Shown here one piece after another: positions 46,753 to 57,769 of a stretch of DNA of 64,000 nt; positions within the stretch are counted from its first letter, which is position 1; each line of letters opens with the position of its first letter. The stretch covers positions 230,384,646-230,448,645 of the forward strand of contig CM077163.1 in NCBI GenBank assembly GCA_039583875.1, read 5' to 3'. The notes under the pieces were generated by a model, which was given only the letters and a program-made list of their open reading frames with translations, did no database searches and was not told the origin of the DNA. The DNA is from Platanthera guangdongensis. Its lineage: Eukaryota; Streptophyta; Magnoliopsida; Asparagales; Orchidaceae. Both the position numbers and the translations under genes were made by a program.

Positions 46753-49505
46753 TGTAACGCCCCCGGTTTTTCTGTGTTTTGTTTGATCTTTGGCTGGCGT
46801 TACGATGGCGTAATTCCCGGCTCTTTGCCGTTGTAGAGCGTGGTCTTAGCTCTTAGGGTTCCCTGTGTAGCCTGTTTGTAGCTTGTTAGCAAGATTCCCC
46901 AGCTAGCCGGAGTCTGTTTGGTGACTCGGTTGGGCCTCTTAGGGAATGCTTGTGTTTTTGGCTTCGGGTGGTGATATCCCGGGTTTTGTTCGTCGAATGC
47001 TAATTTCGACTTCGCAGTTGTGTTCGTAGCGTGGGTTTTTAGCTGCGATGTGAATTTCGTCATTTTCCGAGATGTTTCGGGTCTCGCGTCGTTTTGATAT
47101 TGCGTGTAAGTAATTAATATGTATTGATTGTTTATTATTAAACCTGATGTATATATATATAGCCTTAGGATAGAAATTAGGGCTCGGTTCATTGTTTCTT
47201 TTCTTTTTCCCTTTGGAAGGAGCCGCCGCCTGTGCGAGAGGAAGAGAACCGCCGGACTACCCTAGCCTTCGGACGCCGATTCCTGGAGATTTAGCGGTCG
47301 AAATTCGATTTCGAGAGTGGATCTGGACTGCCCTCGCCTGGATCTGCATTCTTTCTGTTCCTCGGCTTGGCGCTCTGCGGCTAGATCCGACAGTGGGGGG
47401 AAGTCGCCGACCAAGTTTTTTCTGGTATTGAGGCAAGTGATGTTCCCTCATCCTTGCCAAAGTTGATCTTTGTCTTCTTTTTGATTAAATTTTTACCTCT
47501 CTCCTGCTTAGATCTTAGGTGTACGCTAGGGTTCGTTCCCGATCATACCTTGGTTAGTGTAGAGAAGTTCCAGGTAAATCTCAGTTTTCCTGAGAGATTG
47601 TGTCTTTTAGGGACGGATTTTGGTTCGGTTCAGGTCGAGTAGTTGCTATTGCCGATGGATGATGGAATTCTAGAGAGGGGCCTCGTTCTCGTTTTTGGTT
47701 GCTTGCTGGGTCTGGCGCCTGTAGCCAGTCGGGGTGTCGACACCTTTGTGTCGACACCGGCCAGTCTTGGTGTCGACACTTGGTGTCGACACCAGCAGCG
47801 GTAGTGTCGACACCTTGTGTCGACAACGGCCGCAGTGGTGTCGACACTTGGTGTCGACACCAGCAGCGGTAGTGTCGACACCTTGTGTCGACACCGGCCG
47901 CAGTGGTGTCGACACTTGGTGTCGACACCAGCAGCGGTAGTGTCGACACCTTGTGTCGACACCGGCCGCAGTGGTGTCGACACTTGGTGTCAACACCAGC
48001 AGCGGAAGTGTCGACACCTTGTGTCGACACCAGCCGCAGTGGTGTCGACACTTGGTGTCGACACCGGCAGCGGTTGTTTCGACACCTTGTGTCAACATCG
48101 GCTTGTCGTGGTGTCGACACTGGGTGTCGCGCTTGTTTGGGGGTCAGGTAAGACTCTGGGTTGGTTCGGGTTAGGCGTGCAAGGCCGCGTCGGTTGGACC
48201 CGACGTTTTTTCCTTGGGTTCGTGTGTTTCTTAGGATTGTTAGTGTGACTTTTCCCTAGGGGGGGCATTGGGTGTTCGGCTAGTTTCTGCATGCCGACTC
48301 TTGGGTTGTGGCAGGTGGTGGAGTTTTGGTGGCCTTTGGAGGGGTGCTTTTATGTGGAGAGCTGTAGCCACCGCCTTTTGCCCCAGTTTGGGTTGGTGTG
48401 TGTAGGACCCTAAAGCTGCCACTGTTTGACCCCTTAGCCCTTTTTGGATCTGATTTTGGTTATGTATTCAGATCCATGTTTTGACCACTGCCACTTACCC
48501 ACGTGTTAGGACTGTTAGTCCCTTTCCTGCTTATGCTTTATTTTCTTTTGGCATATATGTATATGTCTTGTTGCTGTTGCAGACTCTTTTGGTAGGGCAT
48601 AATGGTTTTATTGCTCGCACTTGGTGTGCTCTGCTGTGCTTTAGACAGTACTTTCTTCTTACCGTTACCCCTTTTCTTTTGCTTATAGCAGTTTGTTGCC
48701 GGGTTGGTAAACCCTTCTTCTTATTTGCTCATTAATCTATTGTTCTTTTTACCTTTTGATTATTTTCTTGCTGAGGTGTTCTTTTCTTGAATGCCTCAAG
48801 TCCAGGTTGTAGCAAGTTCAGCGGCTAGTTTTTTTGGAGGGGCTTGTTGGTGGCCTCTTGGGTAGCTGAGATAGCTGATCCCCGTTTTTTTTTGTGAGGT
48901 AGTTCTTTACTTTTCTGCATAGACATACATACTCGCCAGTGGGTTCGTGTCAGGTTGTTGACGCCCACTGGTGGCTTCTTGCGATGCTGGGTATGAACTT
49001 AAACTGCTGTTTTTGCCTATTTGTGGTTGGTTACTTGCTTCTGGGAAGGATTTATGCTAGGTTGCATGTTAGATATTTTAAAACCTAAAAGCATTATTAT
49101 ATGTACCTCATGCATGACATGTTTCTAAAACAAAGACACTATTTTTCCTCAGCGTAAAACACTATCTTTCATACATACTATATTCACCTTAGAGTCGTGC
49201 ATATCATGAGTCGTCCCCCGGGGACACTTATGCTCATTTAGGGTGTCAACTTAATTGAACCAAAGTATTTTCTGTTGCGTATAAATATAATTTTAATTGT
49301 GGACTAGCTGATCCACCGTGCCGAGGGATACGACCATTCAACATAACTGATTTTCTTTCATATTTAATCAACGATTTTCCTTAAAATCTAAGGTTTGGAG
49401 TTTTGTCTGAGCGTGTGCAGTTATCCCCTGCACGACGTGGCATCACGGCACGTGTTTTCTCTTGCTCTGATACGATTTTTCGTTGAGAAAATGCGGGTTG
49501 TGACA
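46753..49505 (+). repeat. 3' LTR of the chromovirus
   Basis: 2,753 bp, TGTAACGCCCC...GTTGTGACA. TATA run at about 47151-47161. Its palindromic satellite (47733-48135) has about 23 units, four of them mutated (for example GTGTCAACAC). Confidence 0.93.
47733..48135. repeat. Palindromic satellite inside the 3' LTR
   Basis: Same GTGTCGACAC array as in the 5' LTR, about two units shorter and with more point changes. The array therefore evolved by unit gain or loss after insertion, or the element copied heterogeneous templates. Confidence 0.9.
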
Positions 49506-49765
49506 CCTAACCCTACAAAAGATGAACAACATAATCATTGCAAATCTATCACCTTAAGGAGTGGAGTAGAAATTTCAAGTGGGGATGAGTTATTAAAAAA
49601 ATTACAGAGGGAGATTGTCTTGAAGAAGAAGTACTATGGCACACCGGATCTTGGAGGTGGACTTCTTTGGCGCAAATCGGAGAGCAATTTCCTGCATTAT
49701 TTTGAATTCCTACCATTATGTGTTGTAAGATCTTTCTTATATTGTGGTGTTCTTCCGTCGTCATG
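49506..49765 (+). pseudogene. Athila gag fragment, right part
   Basis: Continues the split gag as PNPTKDEQHNHCKSITLRSG, the conserved end of Athila gag (normally CKAITLRSG). The CCTAA at 49506-49510 repeats the one at 37950-37954, so the two parts join cleanly across the insertion. Confidence 0.8.
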
Positions 49766-50566
49766 AACTAAAATCTCCAAGTCTTGTATGTTGATAGTAC
49801 TTTATCTTGTTGTGATGTCGTGATTTACACTCTCTTGTATGATTGCTTGAGAACTATTTTTTTCTGCATATATATTTTGTTTTATGAGGAATTTTTGATT
49901 ATGTTTCTTCCTCTAAATTACGTGGCAAGATTCGAGAGATGAGTTATGCTAATCTAGAGTTGAACGCTTCATTCTGCGCGGCAAGATTCGAGAGAGGAAT
50001 CGCGTAAGTCTTTAAGCAAGTTCCATTCTTATACTACGCTGCAAGATTCGAGAGAGTAGTGTCGTAAGTGTAACAAAAATTTCAGTATAATATAAAAGAG
50101 AGAAAGAGATTTCCTCTTCATATTAGAGACATTGATTTGTGTTCTTCATATTATGTTTTTTCTTACCTAAGTTAGAGATAAATATGGGAATTGGTGTAAA
50201 CAGATTTCAGAGATTGAGAGATGATTTCCACTTTCAAATCGTTGCAAAATAGTATTCAAGCATTTCATAAAGAATCCATCTAGAACTCATCACAATAGGC
50301 TTGGTAAATCAATATACAAGACTATTTCTCTAAATCGATTAAAATACCCTTTCGTTAGAGTTGTGTAGTTTTATTATTGTCACTTACTTTATCTATTATC
50401 TAACATTCGTTATAATTCAACAGCTTGAACTTAAAGAAAAGGTCAAGCTAGTACTTGCAAGCATTAAATTAGTCATTTTTCCGAGAGAACGATCTTTACT
50501 CACTTTATATTACTTAAACTGGCACGTGCGCTTGCGTTATTTTATATATACGTTACCGGCATATCA
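49766..50566 (+). other. Non-coding right end of the Athila remnant
   Basis: AT-rich; GCAAGATTCGAGAGA occurs three times (near 49925, 49981 and 50041). The last 60 bp look like an Athila LTR end. Confidence 0.5.
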
Positions 50567-50775
50567 CCAATCTCAACTAGGGTGGAGATGAGGTCAACAC
50601 CTCGCAGGAGCCAAGCTCAAATGGGATGGAGACGAGGTCGACACCTCGCAGTAGCCAAACTCAACTGGGGTGGAGAAGAGGCCGACACCTCGCAGAAGCC
50701 AAGCACAATTGGGGTGGAGAAGAAGTCGACACCTCGTAGGATCCAAGCTCAACTCGGGTGGATAAGATTGCTCGG
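50567..50775. repeat. 44-bp minisatellite, continuation after the Athila insertion
   Basis: Four to five units of the same 44-bp family as at 36365-37048 (CTCGCAGGAGCCAAGCTCAA..GGGTGGAGA). This supports one ancestral array cut by the Athila element. Confidence 0.85.
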
Positions 50776-50814
50776 TTGCACAGGTCAGGTCTACAACATC
50801 ACTTTGCTCAAGGA

Positions 50815-51640
50815 CTACCAACTCGCATGAGGGGGCAAGTAGCTGGTATGTGGAAGAGGAGCTCGCATAGAGACCCAGACTACGACATCCACACAGCTCG
50901 AGGACTTCATCTCGCTCGAGAGGGCAAGTAGACGGTATGCGGGAGAGGAGCTCGCATAGGAACTCAGACTACAACAACAACACAACTCGAGGTCTTCATC
51001 TTGCTCGAGGGGGCAAGTAGTCGGTATACTGGAGAGGATCTTGCGCAGGGGCTCGGACTACGACAAAAACATAGCTCGAGGTCTTCATCTCACTCAATGG
51101 GTCAATTAGCTGGTATGCGGGAGAGAAGCTTGCGTAGGGACACGCACTACGACAATAATACAACTCGAGGTCTTCATCTTACTCGAGGGGGGCAAGTAGC
51201 TGGTATGCGGGAGAGGAGCTCGCATAGGGACCCAGACTATGACAACAACTCAACTCGAGGTCTTCATCTCGCTCAAGGGGGCAAGTAGCCGGTATGCAGG
51301 AGAGGAGCTTGCGTAGGGACCCAGACTACGACAATAACACAGCTCGAGGTCTTCATCTTGCTCAAGGGGGCAAGTAGCTTGTATGTGGGAGAGGAGCATG
51401 CGTAGGGACCCGAACTACGATAATAACACAGCTCGAGATCTTCATCTCGCTCGAGGGGGCAAGTAGTCGGTATGCGGGAGAGGAGCTTGCGTAGGGACTC
51501 AGACTACGACAACAACACAACTCAAGGTTTTCATCTCGCTCAAGGGGGCAAGTAGTCAGTATGCGGGAGAGGAGCTCGCGCAAGGACCCGAACTACGATA
51601 ACAACACAACTTGAGGTCTTTGTCTCACTCCAATAGAGAA
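50815..51640. repeat. About 90-bp minisatellite array
   Basis: About nine units of roughly 90 bp, each with GGGGGCAAGTAGCTGGTATG, GCGGGAGAGGAGCTCGC, a GGGACCCAGACTACGACAA block and CTCGAGGTCTTCATCTCGCT. No coding sense. Confidence 0.88.
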
Positions 51641-51839
51641 TACTGAAGAGGCGAACCAAATATAAATGAGCTAATAACTTTGGTTTATGTTAACGAATAA
51701 TAATAATACAAAAGAACTACAATATTTTACATGACCTGATGGACGATAACTTCCCTTGCTGAAGTGAGTCATGTGTAATAGCCCCTTTTAATATTTATCA
51801 TAAAATATAAGTTGCTGATTTTAGCCTTTGTTGATGTAG
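51641..51839. other. Short AT-rich joint between minisatellites
   Basis: No feature seen. Confidence 0.4.
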
Positions 51840-54375
51840 TGATAACCTAGCGAGCATGTACTCGCCAAATTAAAGAGAACCTCTTTGACCTCGCAAGATG
51901 AGCTCACGGAATAATAGAACGTCTCAAGACCTCGCAAGATGGGTTCGTTGAATAAGATGGAACACCTCAAGACCTCGCGAGATGAGCTTGCGGAATAAGA
52001 TAGAAAAGTTCAAGACCTAGCGACATGAGCTCGCAGAATAAGATGAAATGCATGAAGATCTCGCAAAATGAGCTCGTGGAATAAGATAGAATACCTCAAG
52101 TCGTCGCGAGATGAGCTCGCAGAATAAGATAGAATACCTCAAGTCTTTGTGAGATGAACCCGCGAAATAAAATAGAACACCTCAAAACCTCGCGAGATGA
52201 GCTCGCGGAATAAGATGGAATGCCTCAAGACCTTGCAAGATGAGCTCGTGGAATAAGATACAATATCTCAAGTCGCAATGAGATGAGCTCGTATAATAAG
52301 ATATAATACCTCAAGTTTTCGCGAGATGAGCCTGCGAAATAAGATAGAACACCTCAAAACTCGCGAGATGAGCTCACGAAATAATGTGGAACGCCTCAAG
52401 ACCTCGCGAGATAAGATCGCGGAATAAGATAGAACACCTCAATACCTCGCACGGTGAGCTCGCGGAATAAGCTGAAACACCTCAAGAGCTCGCGAGATGA
52501 GCTTGCGGAATAAGATAGAATATCTCAAGTCGTCGCGAAATGAGCTCACAGAATAAGATGGAATACCTCAAGTCTTCACGAGATGAACCCACAGAATAAG
52601 ATAAAGCACTTCAAAACCTTGCGATATGAGCTCGCAAAATAAGATAGAACACCTCAAGACCTCGCGAAATGAGCTCGCGGAATAAGATAAAATACCTCAA
52701 GTCATCGTGAAATGAGCTCGTGGAATAAGATAGAATACCTCAAGTCTTCGCGAGATGAGCCAGCGAAAAAAGATAAAACATCTCAAAATCTCACTAGATG
52801 AGCTCGCGGAATAAAGTAGAACACCTCAAGACCTCGCAAGTTGAGCTCGCGGAATAAAATAGAGCACTTCAAGACATCACGGAATAAGATGGAATACCTC
52901 AATACCACGTGAGATGAGCTCGTGGAATAAGATGGAACACCTCAAGACCTCGCGAGATGAGCTCACGAAATAAGATAAAATACCTCGAGTCTTTGCGAGA
53001 TGAGCTCGTGGAATAAGATAGAATGTCTCAAGTCGTCGTGAGATGAGCTCAGGGAATAAGATAGAATACCTCAAATCTTCGAGAGTTGAGCTCGCGGAAT
53101 AAGATGGAACACCTCAAGATCTCGCGAGATGAGCTCGCGGAAAAAGATAGAATTGTTAAAACCAGATCTCGGTCCCAAGAGAAGTTCGGACCCAAAGGGG
53201 ATAACCTACATTTACTTCTCCAAAGAAGAACATTAGATCGATTTTTGGGACTAAGGAATAGACCCTGAGCAACAATGTGGAGGTCCCACCACGGACCGAA
53301 AAGATCGAAGAGAACTTCCCCTCCCTCACCAATGTTGAGTTGAGCACATTGGAGGGCACTAGAAGCCAACCAAAACTAACCCGAGGGGAAGAAGCCCAAG
53401 AAAAGGATCCCCTCCAAAGGTGCCCTTGGGGTCTATTTATAGTTTTCAAGTCTGGCGTGCAAATAGCGGAATCCCGCCTTTTAGTTTTATTATACGTAGC
53501 CCAAAGCAGTCTGCTAACAACAAAACTCGGCGGTTCAGAGGGGCTATAAGCAGGCCAATTTGGGATCCCTTGGAAGAATTCTCCCGGGCGAGACGACTCC
53601 TCGTCGGAGGTGGCGAGTGCTCAAAGAGGTTCGTACTCACCATTCGCCTTGACCTGGGGCGAGTGAGGGCTAAAAAACTACAGTCGCCCCCTGCTTGCTC
53701 CCGACATAAGATGTGCGCGAGCTAGGGAGAGACCCAACCACTCTCCAACATGACCCGCCTAGACCAGGACGACCCATCCCATCCTTGACCCTATATGAGT
53801 GGCTCACTCGCCGAATATAGAGTTGTACAAGAATACCTCAAGTCGTCGCAAGATGAGCTCGTGGAATAAGATAGAATACCTCAAGTCTTTGTGAGATGAG
53901 CCCGCGGTATAAGATAGAACACCTCAAAACCTTACGAGGTAAGCTCGCGGAATAAGATGGAACACCTCAAGACCTCGCGAGATGAGCTCGTGGAATAAGA
54001 TGGAACACCTCAAGACCTCGCAAGATGAGCTCGCGGAATAAGATAGAATACCTCAAGTCGTCGTGAGATGAGCATGCGGAATAAGATTGAATACCTCCAA
54101 ACCTCGCGAGATGAGCTCGCAGAATAAGGTGGAAAACCTCAAGACCTCGTGAGATGAGCTCGTGGAATAAGATGGAACACCTCAAGACCTCGCAAGATGA
54201 GCTCGCGGAATAAGATAGAATACCTCAAGTCGTCGTGAGATGAGCATGCGGAATAAGATTGAATACCTCCAAACCTCGCGAGATGAGCTCGCAGAATAAG
54301 GTGGAAAACCTCAAGACCTCGTGAGATGAGCTCGTGGAATAAGATATAATTGTGAAGACCTCTCGATATGAACTC
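51840..54375. repeat. 43-44 bp minisatellite array (interrupted)
   Basis: Several dozen units of CCTCAAGACCTCGCGAGATG then AGCTCGCGGAATAAGATAGAA, period 43-44 bp. One long block (54001-54175) is repeated almost exactly just downstream, showing local duplication. A solo LTR (53154-53829) interrupts it. From 54375 to 54800 the units decay (GACCTCGCGAGTATGAACTCG). Confidence 0.9.
53154..53829. mobile_element. Solo LTR in the minisatellite
   Basis: 676 bp, TGTTAAAACC...GTTGTACA, with perfect AGAAT duplications (53149-53153 and 53830-53834). TATTTATAG at 53434-53442 could be its promoter. No second LTR or internal region, which suggests LTR-LTR recombination. Confidence 0.85.
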
Positions 54376-54960
54376 GCGGAATAATATAGAAGACCATAAG
54401 TGTTGAAGTGAGGACCACAGAAGTATGAACTCACAAAATGAAAGAAAACGTCGTAGCTGCCGATGTAAAGACCTCGCGAGTATGCACAGAATTAAATAGA
54501 ACATCATAATTGTAGAGTTGATGACCTCATGAGTATGAACCCACGTCATAAAAGGGAACACAATGGTTGTTGGATGGATTACCTCGCGAGTATGAACTCT
54601 CATACTCGCGGAATTGAAGAGAATGCTCTAGTTGCCGAAATGATGACCTCACGAATATGAACTCGTGGCATTTAAAGGATCCCCGGAGTGCTGAAGTGAT
54701 GACCTCACGAGTTTGAACTCGTGGAATTAATGAGAATCCTTATGAGTATGAAGTCGTGGACCATGATTGTGGAAGTGAATGACCTCGCGCGATGAACTCG
54801 TGAAATTAGGGAGAACCCCTCGCATACCTAGGCGGAAGCCCTTCCGCCTGCCCCGACAAAAGGCTTTTCAATCGCCTGGCTGAATGTGGGTCTGCCGCCC
54901 AAGAAAATCGGTGTAAGAACTGATGCGTTGAGTACATAAGGATTATTCAACGCCTTAATT
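54376..54960. repeat. Decayed minisatellite and AGGCGGAAG hairpins
   Basis: Degenerate units of the 43-bp family run to about 54800. Then comes an inverted-repeat segment AGGCGGAAGCCCTTCCGCCT near 54831, echoed near 55146 (AGGCGGAAGCCTTTTCGCCT). Confidence 0.55.
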
Positions 54961-54973
54961 CAAAAAGTGCAGA

Positions 54974-55112
54974 GAGCGTCGAGTGAAGGATGATCACTCG
55001 GCGCCTAGAACCAAAGAGCGTCAAGAGCGTCAAGTGAAGGGTGATCACTCGGCGTCTAGAACCAAAGAGCGTCGAGTGAAGGGTGATCACTCGACGCCTA
55101 AAACCAAAGAGT
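54974..55112. repeat. 42-bp tandem repeat, about three units
   Basis: GAGCGTCGAGTGAAGGGTGA then TCACTCGGCGCCTAGAACCA, three times. Each unit contains the inverted pair GAGTGA/TCACTC around a short loop. Confidence 0.8.
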
Positions 55113-55330
55113 TTTAGCAACTCCAGGGGCTTTCCGCCTACACAGGCGGAAGCCTTTTCGCCTACCTAAGAGGAAGCATTTTTGCCTGCCCTGACAAAAG
55201 GCTCTTGGGGAAAAGACTCACTCAGCAAATACGGGGTTATACACACCCTACCAAAAGGCTCTTGAGTTACCTGCCCTGGGGAAAAAGACTCACTCAGCGT
55301 ACACGGGATAGTACACCTTTCCCATTGCCT

Positions 55331-55447
55331 TGAACCGGGCGGTTCATTTGTTCATTTTCTATATAGACGAGCATCTTCGCACGGGCTACGCCCGTGCTCG
55401 ATGCTCTCGGGCGGCCTTCGGCCGCATCCAGGCGGGCTTCGCCCGCC
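55331..55447. repeat. Cluster of four perfect GC hairpins
   Basis: 55331-55346 (TGAACC stem, GGGC loop), 55379-55397 (GCACGGGC stem, TAC loop), 55411-55425 (GCGGCC stem, TTC loop) and 55431-55447 (GGCGGGC stem, TTC loop). All stems are perfect. Composition is far from the AT-rich flank. Confidence 0.8.
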
Positions 55448-55876
55448 TTTGCACGTGCTTTGCCCTCCTCTGCGTGGCTCTTGCCCGTGTTCGATGTCCC
55501 AGCTGTTGTAGCGTCTCGTTGTTGTACGTATGGGTACACATGAAACCAAATAAATTAACACGGAAAGGTTAATGACATTGTGACATTTCATCATATAGGT
55601 GAAAGGCAGGTGAGTAATTGAGAAAAAGTAACGGAATGCCAGTACTTATCAGTCTTTTGTTTCTTCTTCTTTATTGTTAGAGATCAACTTCATTGTTTAT
55701 CCACGTACTTGTAACAAAAACGTACGGATACCGAAAACAAACTCACTACAGATACACAACTTAATTGGATGTACCAACGCTTTTAAGCATAGAGCCAACT
55801 TTTGTTTACCCTAGAAAAAATAAAGTCTTATCACAATATGCATAATGTTGTGCTAAGTCCAAGTGTGTCAACATAG
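55448..55876. other. AT-rich spacer
   Basis: Nothing supported. Confidence 0.4.
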
Positions 55877-55966
55877 GTGTATCTGTCGAGTATCTGGTAC
55901 GTACCGGTACCGGATACGTATCCGGTATGGGTACGCTGTCATCGGGGAAGTATTCGTGCTTCATAG
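55877..55966. mobile_element. Single hAT-like terminus
   Basis: Ends GTGCTTCATAG, the inverse of the CTATGAAGCAC start of the hAT at 17037. Inside it are palindromes GGTACGTACC and CCGGATACGTATCCGG. No matching left end or duplication, so it is probably a fragment. Confidence 0.4.
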
Positions 55967-56362
55967 TTTACCATGACCTCTCATCTAAATTTGCTAAATT
56001 ACAGGTTTCCCCCTCTTACATTTTTGTTTAGGGTTATTTTTGTGCGTGGATGTTATGAAATGCACTCTTACATGGGAGGTTTTTGTAACTTCAAAAGCAA
56101 CAGGGGTGCAACCTGTAATTATTCTAACTTCTAGGGAAAATTTTGGTAATTATTCCTTTTTGTTTATGACAATATATGAGCAACTACAGCACATGCTATC
56201 TTGTTATATCTAAATGATGGCACACAACAATAAGCTTGTAGCATTTTAGAAAGAAAAAAAAGCTGAAAAAAATAAGATATCAGAGGCAAATATAGATGTA
56301 TTGAAATATAAAGAACCAATGAATCATAAAATCAAATTAAGAATAAAAATTTACCTGCAGAT
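55967..56362. other. AT-rich flank downstream of the SRR1-like gene
   Basis: Presumably holds the 3' UTR of the minus-strand gene; no further feature. Confidence 0.4.
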
Positions 56363-57265
56363 TCATTTGCAGAGACAATCCAAGTCAGTATCACGGTCAA
56401 GCTGGAAGAAATGCCAGCTCATATCGTGAAAACCCTTGTAAAACTCAAATTCATCATCATCTTCCTTAAGAATCCGGCGATCGTCCCTCTCCTCCATCTC
56501 CACCTCCAGCACATATCTCCTGATCCCAATCAAATGCCTACAATGGACCTCAAGATCCACAGATCCGTTGATACCTCTCATCTCGCTTACAGACCGATCA
56601 TAAGCCCCAAAGCTATTACCAAGCAAAACCATCCTCCTCAGCATTTCCGGTTTCCAGTTCGCGTTGAGGAGGTTTTCATAGAGCACTGCCTCGCAGTGCG
56701 GCATGTAGAAGATCGTCGGGGCCGTTGCTTCTCGTCGGCCACACTCATCGTTAGCAATAACCGTGCAGCCGAGAGAGACCAGTACTGCGCACTCCGCCGC
56801 CGATAAAACAGGATCAAACACTTCTATTGGTCCGGCGGCAGTGTCGCCCAGCGCTTCCTTCAGCCGGAGAGCCAAGGCAAGCTGCAGGCGGGGTGTCTCG
56901 TACGATTCGATGCTTCCTATTCCGTAAGCGACGATCTGGATCTGAGAGCAGGAGGCAGTGAGTTCATGAAATCTTTCCTGAATCTGGGGATCACGTAGCC
57001 GGGAGAGGAATCGGCGGCCGAATCGGGAATTATCAAATCGGCGGATAGAGGATTGCATCCGGCGGAGCAGTTTGGATACTCTTTCAGGATCGGGGGAGGA
57101 GTCCGCCGGAGTCCACGGAGATGGAGGTCTACATACGGAGTAAGCGCTTTGGAAGTTTGAGCGGGAGGTGTGGTTTGGAGGGTTTTTGCCGCGGTGGCGA
57201 CGGGAGACAAACGTCCAGATTTCGTTAGGGTTAGGCTTTGGGGTTTCCGCAGCAGGCGGCACCAT
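56363..57265 (-). CDS. SRR1: SRR1-like protein
   Basis: A 300-residue uninterrupted frame. The N-terminal 75 residues are variable and Pro/Ser-rich (MVPPAAETPKPNPNEIWTFV). The SRR1 domain follows at about residues 105-235: IQIVAYGIGSIESYETPRLQ, EVFDPVLSAAECAVLVSLGC, TVIANDECGRREA, TIFYMPHCEAVLYENLL and VLLGNSFGAYD. The end reads FHDMSWHFF, as in plant SRR1. In Arabidopsis SRR1 acts in phytochrome B signalling, the circadian clock and flowering time; the biochemical role is unknown. The Met at 57265 is the first in frame and suits the family's MxPxA.. start. An intronless gene with a clean frame is likely functional. Paralogues exist, so symbol assignment is by family only. Confidence 0.93.
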   Translation of the reverse strand: MVPPAAETPKPNPNEIWTFVSRRHRGKNPPNHTSRSNFQSAYSVCRPPSPWTPADSSPDPERVSKLLRRMQSSIRRFDNSRFGRRFLSRLRDPQIQERFHELTASCSQIQIVAYGIGSIESYETPRLQLALALRLKEALGDTAAGPIEVFDPVLSAAECAVLVSLGCTVIANDECGRREATAPTIFYMPHCEAVLYENLLNANWKPEMLRRMVLLGNSFGAYDRSVSEMRGINGSVDLEVHCRHLIGIRRYVLEVEMEERDDRRILKEDDDEFEFYKGFHDMSWHFFQLDRDTDLDCLCK

Positions 57266-57700
57266 TGCAATCGATTAAAATAGTGTTGAGAATACTGCTG
57301 CAGTATTTCGGCCACGGAAGCCGGCTATCGGAGAGCGCGCCGTCGCCGTGGTCGCCGCCGCCGTGATGCAAACTACTCCTGCACCGCCGCCGTGGATTCT
57401 CCGGCACCTCTGTTGTTCCCCTTGGTATCAAAGCAAGGAACCTATTGATTCTCCGGCACCAAGGAACCTTCCATGGGGCAGGTTTTGTCACGTTCCGCCG
57501 TGCGTGGCGTGCAGCAGAGGAGGAGGCGGCACGGGGCAGGCGCGAGGCAGACGGGGCAGGATGCGGAGGCAGGAGGGCAAAATCGTGAACTCAAAAGTTA
57601 CGGACGATGGCTTCCCTTATACTATTAGTATAGATATATACCTTGGGGATCGGCTAATTAGGATTCAGGATTATCTAGAAAACCCGTGAGACTGTGCCGG
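57266..57700. other. Upstream region of the SRR1-like gene
   Basis: GC-rich 5' region. A 113-residue plus-strand frame (57348-57689) has no family resemblance and overlaps the likely promoter, so I do not call it. TATACTATTAGTATAG (57619-57634) is a small palindrome. Confidence 0.4.
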
Positions 57701-57769
57701 CGCTTCTTCCCCGTTTCTGAAATCGCGAACTAGTGGAGCCGCCGCATCCGCTTGCAGGAGCCTCGCCTC

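Larger units (their letters stand above)
37955..49505 (+). mobile_element. Ty3/gypsy chromovirus (Tekay/Del-like) with giant LTRs
   Basis: 11,551 bp with perfect CCTAA duplications (37950-37954 and 49506-49510). LTRs are 37955-40731 (2,777 bp) and 46753-49505 (2,753 bp), TG...CA. The primer-binding site is at 40734 and a purine tract lies before 46753. Gag with three zinc knuckles, protease, RT, RNase H, integrase and a C-terminal chromodomain are readable. In-frame stops and a TRIM in pol disable it. The chromodomain and long LTRs point to the Tekay/Del lineage. Confidence 0.95.
37049..50566 (+). mobile_element. Athila-like Ty3/gypsy remnant, host of the nested chromovirus
   Basis: It begins TGATAACTTC after CCAAG and ends CGGCATATCA before CCAAT (a 4/5 target duplication in the 44-bp minisatellite). 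Inside are an Athila gag fragment and, at the right, an LTR-like end (GCACGTGCGCTTGCG..ATATCA) typical of Athila. Removing the chromovirus at 37955-49505 leaves about 2 kb, so most of pol and the rest has been deleted. Confidence 0.75.

Noticed and set aside
49395..49766. 123-residue frame as one gene
   Set aside because: It crosses from the chromovirus 3' LTR into the Athila gag fragment; only the part after 49506 has meaning, and that is annotated as gag.
52877..54603. Minus-strand frames with repeating SYSTSSSREVL-type peptides
   Set aside because: They are translations of the 43-bp minisatellite; the period is not constant and frames change between units.
57619..57634. Helitron 5' end
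   Set aside because: TATACTATTAGTATAG is suggestive, but there is no clear TC start, CTRR end or A/T insertion pair.
57348..57689. 113-residue plus-strand frame upstream of the SRR1-like gene
   Set aside because: No family resemblance, biased composition and a position in the likely promoter of the opposite gene.
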